Notes under the pieces: generated by a model
Databases searched by the model: none
What the model was told of the DNA's origin: nothing
What the model saw: only the letters and a program-made list of their open reading frames with translations
Origin: Liolophura sinensis
Taxonomy: Eukaryota; Mollusca; Polyplacophora; Chitonida; Chitonidae
Assembly (NCBI RefSeq): GCF_032854445.1
Contig: NC_088295.1
Coordinates: forward strand, 7,442,501-7,506,500
Direction: 5' to 3'
Length of the DNA: 64,000 bases
Position numbers and translations under genes: made by a program
Shown here: in pieces, positions 58,801 to 64,000 of the stretch
Layout of the letters: every line of letters begins with the position of its first letter
Numbering within the stretch: position 1 is the first letter of the stretch

Positions 58801-59038
58801 CTTCAATACATCAGTTTGATCACTTTTGCACAATAGTGAAGACATAAACATTGTGAAGAATGTCAGATCTCTTTGTAACCGTTTTGCCTTATATCTACAG
58901 GTGAAAGACATTTTCCTGTGTGCCGACATTTTCACGCTGGACAATGGGCTGGTGACACCAACGTTCAAGAATAAACGGCCTGTTCTGAAGAAGTTTTTCG
59001 CCGAGGAATTCGATCGGATGTACTCAAGCGTAAAATGA
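39237..59038 (+). CDS. Long-chain-fatty-acid-CoA ligase (ACSL), 21 coding exons
   Basis: Same enzyme family as the minus-strand gene. Exons: 39237-39404, 39687-39795, 40522-40589, 41544-41639, 43589-43688, 44445-44617, 45103-45135, 45912-45963, 46669-46745, 47413-47490, 48073-48207, 49344-49426, 49789-49939, 50256-50328, 51236-51324, 54120-54236, 54495-54548, 56316-56405, 57116-57217, 57991-58062, 58901-59038. The sum is 2058 bases (685 codons plus stop), the usual ACSL length, and all phases join. Motifs numbered from the 39237 codon: FTSGTTG/TPKG (261-271), [16 protein letters not shown] (444-450), GWLHTGD (522-528), [16 protein letters not shown] with the probable catalytic lysine at 549, and APEKIENVY. 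The stop is TGA. Odd point: TAA at 39300-39302 lies in frame inside exon 1, between [12 protein letters not shown] and the hydrophobic [17 protein letters not shown] at 39339 would start below the anchor, giving 651 residues. The true 5' exon is unresolved. Confidence 0.9.
39976..40165. repeat. Minisatellite, 38 bp unit, five copies
   Basis: GGCTAGTGCCAGTCTCGGAC followed by ATAGCTACTGCAGGGAAT, almost identical copies within the second ACSL intron. Confidence 0.9.
40979..41095 (-). mobile_element. SINE family 1 fragment
   Basis: Reverse complement of the tail (TTTGATTGGTGTTTAACACC) and then CCAGCATTATGGTTG from the body. Confidence 0.75.
41262..41445 (+). mobile_element. SINE family 1 tail pieces, two diverged
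   Basis: One piece reads CTGGCCGCCACCTTATAACT and ends AATCAAATAAATAC (about 41262-41331). Another reads ATATTCCTGAGTACGCGCG, then TAAAACACCGATCAATAAA (about 41390-41440). Confidence 0.55.
42310..42434 (+). pseudogene. Possible THAP-type zinc finger relic with frameshift
   Basis: One frame reads [10 protein letters not shown] from 42311. After a shift of one base near the A-rich AAAAACAGACCGTGG the next frame reads [19 protein letters not shown], then [10 protein letters not shown] and a TAG. THAP domains begin with a C-x(2-4)-C pair and contain an FFKFPxDxxLRxxWL-like block at this spacing. The C-terminal C-x2-H pair is not visible. It lies inside an ACSL intron (41640-43588). A domain call by eye from about 40 residues is weak. 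Confidence 0.35.
42857..43098 (-). mobile_element. SINE family 1, near full length
   Basis: On the plus strand: (TTTA)n, GATTGG, CCGTACTCAAGAATATTTCA, CCAGCATTATGGTGGGAGGA, CCCACGTACGGCC, CATGAGCTGGACTTGAACT and then a tRNA-like head complement (GCGCTAACGCGC, AACTGAGCCACTGAGCCC). Confidence 0.9.
43850..44400. repeat. Minisatellite, about 25 bp unit
   Basis: Units of TCCTGGAATACTCGAACGTT and CCTGA alternate with CTTGACTTACTTGTACG variants. The array is in the intron before the 44445 exon. Confidence 0.8.
44649..44786 (+). mobile_element. SINE family 1, 5'-truncated
   Basis: GCGACCTGCGGATTGTCGTG, CCGCCGTCGTATAAGTGAAT, tail and (AAAT)n. Confidence 0.8.
45290..45800. repeat. Minisatellite, 46 bp unit
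   Basis: Units of AAGTAAACCACAAATCTG, TNTTGGTAAAGT and NTTGTGGATAAGCC, about ten copies, best conserved at 45390-45480. Confidence 0.85.
45964..46055. repeat. 18 bp tandem repeat starting at an ACSL splice donor
   Basis: The donor GGTAAGCTCGACGTTACGA is followed by TAAAGCTCGACGCTACAT, TAAAGCTCGGCACTACAC, TAAAGCTCGGCACTACAT and a weaker TAAATCTCTGCACCACAG. The first unit includes the 5' splice site of the exon ending at 45963. Confidence 0.8.
46747..46838. repeat. (CA)n microsatellite
   Basis: About 40 CA units directly after the donor of the exon ending at 46745 (GTGAGTA then CACA...). Length is likely polymorphic. Confidence 0.95.
47028..47121. repeat. 47 bp direct duplication over a SINE 5' junction
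   Basis: Two adjacent copies (47028-47074 and 47075-47121) each contain TCAATTCAGCCAGTGAAC, the target duplication AGAAACGAACAT and the first 12 bases of the SINE. Confidence 0.9.
47110..47375 (+). mobile_element. SINE family 1, full length, with 12 bp target duplication
   Basis: Head GGCCTCCGTGGCTCAGTCGG with A-box-like TGGCTCAGTCGG, B-box region GAGTTCAAGTCCAG, body CTTCCTCTCCGGCCGTATG, tail GAGTACGGCGTAAAACACCA and poly-A. AGAAACGAACAT occurs at 47098-47109 and 47376-47387. This is the best copy of the family in the window. Confidence 0.95.
47473..47935. repeat. 31 bp minisatellite derived from an ACSL exon end and its splice donor
   Basis: The exon ends ...TATGAGAGGACAATACAG at 47490 and the donor is GTACAT. 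About 14 intronic copies of ATGAGAGGACAATACAG, GTACATGTAACACA follow, most keeping CAG|GTACAT. Confidence 0.9.
48210..49340. other. ACSL intron without recognisable features
   Basis: Between the 48073-48207 and 49344-49426 exons. I see no tandem array, SINE or additional coding stretch here. Confidence 0.5.
51450..54015. repeat. 2.5 kb intronic satellite, 30 bp monomers with 150 bp higher-order repeat
   Basis: From about 51620 monomers are exactly 30 bp. Five monomer types can be told apart: TGAATGATGCATTGGCCTAT..., TTAATGATGTATTGGCTTAC..., TGAATGGTGTCTTGACTTAG..., TGAATGATGCATTGGCTTAC... and TGAACGATGTATTGGCTTAG.... From about 52921 to 53820 they recur in that order as a 150 bp block, about six times. 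The left part (51740-52900) mixes the same types in other orders. Edge units (51450-51620 and after 53940) are degenerate. Confidence 0.95.
54550..55760. other. ACSL intron, no gene recognised
   Basis: Open frames at 55036-54755 (minus) and 55080-55436 (plus) have no motif I recognise and no homologous exon in the other ACSL gene. Confidence 0.4.
55765..56210. repeat. Minisatellite, about 19 bp unit
   Basis: Units of AGCCCTTTGCCATTCATAC with variants in the last four bases, about 22 copies, in the intron before the 56316 exon. Confidence 0.9.
56676..56888 (+). mobile_element. SINE family 1, near full length, diverged
   Basis: GTGTGGCCTCTATGGCTAAG head, CATGCTGGCTTCCTCTCCAG, CGTGGGAAGGTC, then TATTCTTCAGTACGAAGTAA and AAACACCAATC. 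A deletion removed the CGCCGTCGTAT part of the body. Confidence 0.8.
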
Positions 59039-59466
59039 AAGGTGTACATGCATTGTCATTCTCTGAGATTACGCGCTGGTGGTGTGTGAGGTCTGAAGGA
59101 CAAAAGGCGGGATTTATGGAAATGGTAATTCTCTGACTGTGGTGTACGAGGCTAAACGTTATACATACAAATTGTCATTCACGTGTGCTTAATGGCCTTT
59201 AACCGACTCAAAACTGTATCTAAAATCGGTTCATTTACGCTTGTGTTTATTAGGTCCATAAACAAAGCCAGAACCTTGGTATCGTGAACAATAATGATTA
59301 GCTACAACACATCCTTCATGCACACTGCCAGTACTGAAAAAAAAAAAAAACTATTCCACATTTGTATATTTACATGCATCAAAGCTTTGTATATTTTGCA
59401 CATGTAGAATGCTTTCTTAGCTATCTGATTCTGATACATTCATTGTCAACTCCTGTGGAAAAGGTC

Positions 59467-59482
59467 AATAAAATACAATAAA
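59467..59482 (+). promoter_or_regulatory. Polyadenylation signals of the plus-strand ACSL
   Basis: Two AATAAA hexamers (59467-59472 and 59477-59482) lie about 430 bases after the ACSL stop codon, with no other gene between. Confidence 0.55.
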
Positions 59483-59499
59483 TAATACGAGCGCTTCCT

Positions 59500-60640
59500 T
59501 CACGAGTTTGTTACATTTACAACGAGTGCGCGTGTTTGTTTAAAACGAGGTCGGGGTAAGATTATTTTTGTAGAAGATCACAAACTGATAATTGGCTCTA
59601 TTTGCAATTCCATTTGATAATTATACATGCCCGTTATATATGCCCGTTATGCACAACTTCCGGCGCACAACTTCCGGTGACAATTTTGGTGACAGTAAGA
59701 AGTCGGCGCCGTCCATGGGACTTGTGCCCACACCACATGTCTGCCACCAATATGGCGTTCTAGCCAGGGTATACCCCACGTTATAAATGTTGTCTGTGAG
59801 TTCCCAAAGGCTAGTCAGTGTTTCACCTCGGACACTACATACAGTATTTTACACACACGATCACATCCTTGGTCATAGTTTAACGAAGTGACATCCTGCA
59901 ACTTAAAGTAGAAGTACAGAGTAAAACAGATCCTTTTCCTAAAGCGATCGGAGATTTCCAATGGAGTACACGCTTTTGGGTATTTAGTGTTATACTTGAT
60001 GTTGATGTTTAAAAAGAAGCAATATTTTATTACATGGGTATATTACATTTTTATAAAACAACCTTATATTTAGTGTTCACTATATGTAAAGCGATGAATT
60101 TCATGCTCGTAGATCTTATCGATTCACGGATGGTGTACACGTAGCATACCTGAGAATTATGTACCTATGTTGCATCTACCCCCACAATAAGGAGAGAAAG
60201 AGAGGCACAGCGTGTATCCGTTCCTCGCAATTAGCCGTCATCTTGCCCAGGCGTGAAAAAAAAGAGTCAGGTAACAAATTCAGCTCAAGCACGCGCAGAT
60301 GACCTGAGTTAAACGAAAGAATGACGGTTTGAAGAAGAAAAGCCAGGCTCGTCTGTACAGGGACTTCGACTTTTTTCTAAAGTGAAAATTACAAAGAAAT
60401 GCGTTTTAATAACATAAAAAGTTGTGTTCAGCAGTAAGAAACAGTTAAATACTACAGATTTCTTATAGTGTAAAATTGAAAAGTACCTGTATCTAATGCA
60501 AGCTTTGTCGAGTTTTACTGCCCCATTGTACATTGAAAATTCCAACGTACGGTAATAATGATTGCCATTTACTGCCACATTGTACATTGAAAATTCCAAC
60601 GTACGGTAATAATCCCAAGACGTTTTCGCAGAACAGTCGT
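59500..60640. other. Intergenic, no gene recognised
   Basis: AT-rich sequence after the ACSL gene. A 61 bp unit with TGCCACATTGTACATTGAAA and ATTCCAACGTACGGTAATAA occurs twice at about 60517-60612. Confidence 0.45.
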
Positions 60641-60644
60641 TATC

Positions 60645-61150
60645 TTTGTGTTATCTGTTTATCATCCTTCGTAACAAATCCCTGAACACGCGTTTGTTTA
60701 ACAGCCCTCACGTATCAAAATCCCTAAACACGTGTCTGCCTAACAGCCCATATTTCAAAATCCCGAATGCAGAATAGCCCTCATCTTAGTTTCCTCACCG
60801 ACGTCTTTGCATGACAGCCTTATCTCCTATTCCCGAAGACGTGCATGGAGAACAGGTTGCAAATGCCCGATGTACGGTTTAGGTGCTCTTATCTCAAATC
60901 CATGAAAACGAGTTTTCATGGATAGAAAGCACTTATTTCAAATCCACGAATACATGTTCGACGGACAGCCCTTATCTTAAATCTCTCAACAAATACATTT
61001 GCAAGACAGCCTTATCTCAATCCCGTAACACGTGTTTGCTCTACAGCTCTCATCTCCAATCCCCGAACACATGTTTGCATGAGAGCCTTTTCTCAAATCC
61101 CGTAACACGTGTTTGCAGAACAGTCGTTATCTCAAATCACCCGACGCAGC
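60645..61150. repeat. Degenerate minisatellite, about 40 bp unit
   Basis: Units around TCTCAAATCCCGTAACACGT, GTTTGC and AACAGCC, roughly a dozen copies, weakly conserved. Confidence 0.7.
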
Positions 61151-61659
61151 CAATGAAACAATTTTGATATTATTACAGCAAAACAGCCTTACTTGTATGT
61201 GTTACATGGTCTTGTGCTGGGTGCTACAGAATTATCAGGCGAGTCATAATTAAATTAGTATAACCCAAAACATGACCGTGTGACATCTTTATCAGCTTTG
61301 TCCAAAGTCTTCAAATTTTTAAAGAAAATTCAGGAGTTGGAATTTATAGTGCGATTCCCCACAGAGATAATTATATACAAATGCACTAAAACCTATGAGC
61401 ATCCACGGTAAAATAAAAAGTATAATATTAGAATAAGGGTGTCGTCAGTTTGTGACATGGTTTAAATGATACAAGTTAGATTATGTTAGGTCAATGCATG
61501 GTATAGTAGAAATACAGAGCCCATGTGTTATATCGTGTAATCCGAGCCAAACATCACCTGATTTATCTAACACACATCCAGTTCGCGGTATCTGGGTCAG
61601 TCACTTATAACTGAAGAAATATCCATATCTGATAAAAAGTAAGCCAACGACGCGAAATA

Positions 61660-61851
61660 TTTATTTATTTTTGTCTGATTGGTGTTTAACGCCGTACTCT
61701 AGAATATTTCACTGACGGCAGTCAGCATTATGCTGAGAGGAAACCGGGCAGAGCCCGGCGGAAACTCACGATTATCCGCAGTTTGCTGCAACACTTTCCC
61801 ACGTAAGGCCGGAGGAAGCCAATAGGAGCTGGGCTTGAACTCTTCATTGAA
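61660..61851 (-). mobile_element. SINE family 1, head missing
   Basis: Plus-strand order: TTTATTTATTT, GATTGGTGTTTAACGCCG, TACTCTAGAATATTTCACTG, GGAAACCGGGCAGAGCCCGG, CCCACGTAAGGCCGG and GAGCTGGGCTTGAACTC. It keeps a GGAAACCGGGCAGAGCCC segment that most other copies here lack. Confidence 0.85.
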
Positions 61852-61854
61852 CTT

Positions 61855-63155
61855 CTTCTTCAACTTTTCTTCGTATTGTTTTGTTTACGGGCTTAATCCG
61901 CTACTTCCTTAAAGGCGTTATTAAATTACTAAGTATGCACTTAATAAGCAGCGGTGAGAATTTCGACATTCTGGTTATGTATGTAACAACACAATGCAAT
62001 CATTCTGCCGATAACTCCTGAGGGACTGAAACATTTTTTTCATTCAAAAATTTTCAAAAATGGTTTATGATATTATCATTCTAGTTTACATGGTTTACAT
62101 TTCACCGATTTTTGGCGAAGAACATGTCAGGTCGGTATATCGATATATCAGTTCTTTCCTTGGAATTCAGTTATTGGTCACAACAATTGTGAAACAGTTT
62201 TTTCATTTTTAACTAGCCTCATTCCGGTCTCGATTATAACACTTGTACTTATACGATATTCAGCTTGATGGCCGTCTTAGAATCGAGTACATCTACATGA
62301 GCACATAAATAAGAAGAATGACATAAATAAGAAGAATGACGAACACGTATCGAGTTGTCACCAGATACCCTCGGCCATATATTTTAGTGGCTTCTATATA
62401 TGTCAAGCAATTCTCTCGGTTTGTCATTTAATTTTCCGCTGTATCTGTGTCAAATTTTAATACGGACATTTTGTTCCAATCGTACACTAGCAGTCAGATA
62501 GGCCTACTTTATATCAGTTATACGGTTTTATTAGGATCTAAGTGGATAAGCTCGCTGTGCAGTGAGTCCACGTACATTGTAAAACTTCAGGTAGCCCTGA
62601 AACACCTTGTTAACCAACACAACTAAATACCGCTGCTGTTAAGTAAATCTGATCCGAAGGCAGTGGTCATGCCGTCCCAAGGATGTCGGCATGATTAAAC
62701 AGATGTGACTGTCAGTGCGTGGAAGAGTGCACGGCCAGAGTAGAGAAATCTTTGTTATGGAGACAGTAAGTCCGTTACTACAATACAGCAGCGACCGACC
62801 TAAATAGAGGTGTACATACCCGGCTGGATTACATGTCCATGCAGTGTCTTCTGCACTAACTGTCCGTCGGTAACGTGCACCTGTCTTGTGCATAGCGCGT
62901 TTCATGCGACCAGGCTGGGTGGGCGTGTGCCTCCACAAGGCACGCAGTCGCCAGGAACTACAGCGATGGTGCCTTCAACGACCATTGGCTAGCAAAACTG
63001 GCCTGAGAGAGGAGGTGATCCAGCCTGTGATGTAAAGTCGACTAAACAGTCGTCCAGCCAGGTAAATTAAGGGACATAAATTGGCTGACGCTCTCTCAAA
63101 CATTCGCTTATGTAGAGCGGCATAACTGCTGCCGTTGTTGCGAAGAAAAGACTGG
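61855..63155. other. Intergenic, no gene recognised
   Basis: AT-rich to about 62.6 kb, then higher GC toward the 63160 start, which may include the leader of that gene. No supported exon was found. Confidence 0.4.
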
Positions 63156-63159
63156 GATA

Positions 63160-63706
63160 ATGGAAGTTGTCGGCCGTGGACTTGCCTATCTAATGGCAAA
63201 GTTACAGTCCTGGCCGATTGCCTTTGAACGACAAAGGTTATTAAAATATGTGAAATCTGGAACAGAGAAATGTGTGAAGTGCGTCCTATCCTTACCCCCT
63301 GTGTGGTTCCTGTTGACTCGTGTACTTATTCTTGTCGACAAGTTGCGATCATTGCTAATCATCCGGGCCATTACTCGGGTGGTAATGACTGTTGCGAATC
63401 TAGTTTTGTGGATATTGAGTGTAACACTTGACAGAAAGAGGCCCTTCTTACCCTACGTGCTGTGGGCGCTGGTCAGTGGGGCCCTGGGTGTGCAGCTGCT
63501 GGGCTTCAGCACCCCCTGGTGGATTTTCATGCAAGGCCACTACGTGGATCCGTGCTCTCATGTGCAGGGCTTGTGGGAGGTGTGCATCATGTTGTCATCC
63601 GGTATAATAAATGCCTGTGAAATCACCTATCAGTTACAGAAAGAACACCCTCCAAGCAGCTTTGTCAACTCTTGTGGCCAGAACCACGTGTACTTGGATG
63701 GCGTTA
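63160..63706 (+). CDS. Claudin/PMP22-like membrane protein, first coding exon
   Basis: The ATG at 63160 follows an open leader. The exon ends at a GTAAGT donor (63707), leaving 182 codons plus one base, and the rest lies to the right. After an N-terminal region of about 95 residues with hydrophobic stretches at about 43-60 and 66-90, a segment FLPYVLWALVSGALGVQLLG (about 96-115) is followed by FSTPWW, then QGLWEVC (GLW 137-139, C142) and a second cysteine at 153. W-GLW-C-C in the first extracellular loop after a first helix is the claudin superfamily signature; the C-to-C spacing is 11 here against 10 in typical claudins. The N-terminal extension is unusual, since claudins have only a few residues before helix 1. 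Family placement is inference from this motif; function (junction, channel subunit or other) cannot be told. Confidence 0.5.
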
Positions 63707-63784
63707 GTAAGTCAAGTGTAATTCTTCCTAGTTGTTTACTTCACCCTATGAGATCAAGGAAATTACAGGCATTGGACTAAATTA

Positions 63785-64000
63785 CATACTGTTTTACATG
63801 ACATGTTCAGTATAGCTCAGTCAAACAAGGAAATGCCAAAGTAAACAAACCTGAAAACAAAATACAGGCAAACCTGTTGTATGCGGACAGTGAAGGGAGA
63901 CGTAAAAAGTGGCCGTATATGACAGTTGGCCACATAAGACAGGTTTTGGAGACCAAGCCAAATCACAACTGAATTAAGTTTCAGGAAATGTACACATGTG
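63785..64000. other. Probable intron of the claudin-like gene
   Basis: Follows the GTAAGT donor at 63707. No second exon is seen before the window ends. Confidence 0.4.

Overview
The window is animal nuclear DNA, most likely from a mollusc. Genes have short exons separated by long AT-rich introns with GT-AG splice sites. Many copies of a tRNA-derived SINE are present; its tail ends in a conserved GAGTACGGCGTAAAACACC block followed by an (AAAT)n run, which I associate with molluscan genomes from memory. No prokaryotic operon structure is visible. Species cannot be set from the sequence.

Layout. (1) Positions 1-450 hold the 3' end of a decayed LTR-retrotransposon pol gene. (2) Positions 1947-13976, minus strand, hold the first 12 coding exons of a long-chain acyl-CoA synthetase (ACSL); the remaining exons are not in the window and presumably lie left of position 1. 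(3) Positions 14-39 kb form the intergenic region between two divergent ACSL genes. It contains minisatellites, SINEs, a MITE inserted inside a SINE, and two head-to-tail copies of a non-LTR retrotransposon encoding a zinc-knuckle ORF1 protein and an ORF2 with AP-endonuclease, reverse transcriptase and RNase H. The first copy is broken and the second looks intact. A 31-base piece matching the start of a histone H4 gene and a run of about 210 Ns lie between them. (4) Positions 39237-59038, plus strand, hold a second ACSL gene in 21 coding exons (685 codons), complete except for an unresolved 5' end that carries an in-frame TAA. (5) At 63160 begins the first coding exon of a claudin/PMP22-like four-helix membrane protein that runs off the right edge.

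The two ACSL genes are head-to-head paralogues. Ten of the eleven internal comparisons can be made exon by exon, and nine of the internal exons have identical lengths. Both enzymes would activate long-chain fatty acids to acyl-CoA at a membrane. Nearly every intron carries its own minisatellite, and three of these arrays begin at, and appear to copy, a splice junction. The intron between the 51236 and 54120 exons contains a 2.5 kb array of exact 30 bp monomers with a 150 bp five-monomer higher-order repeat.
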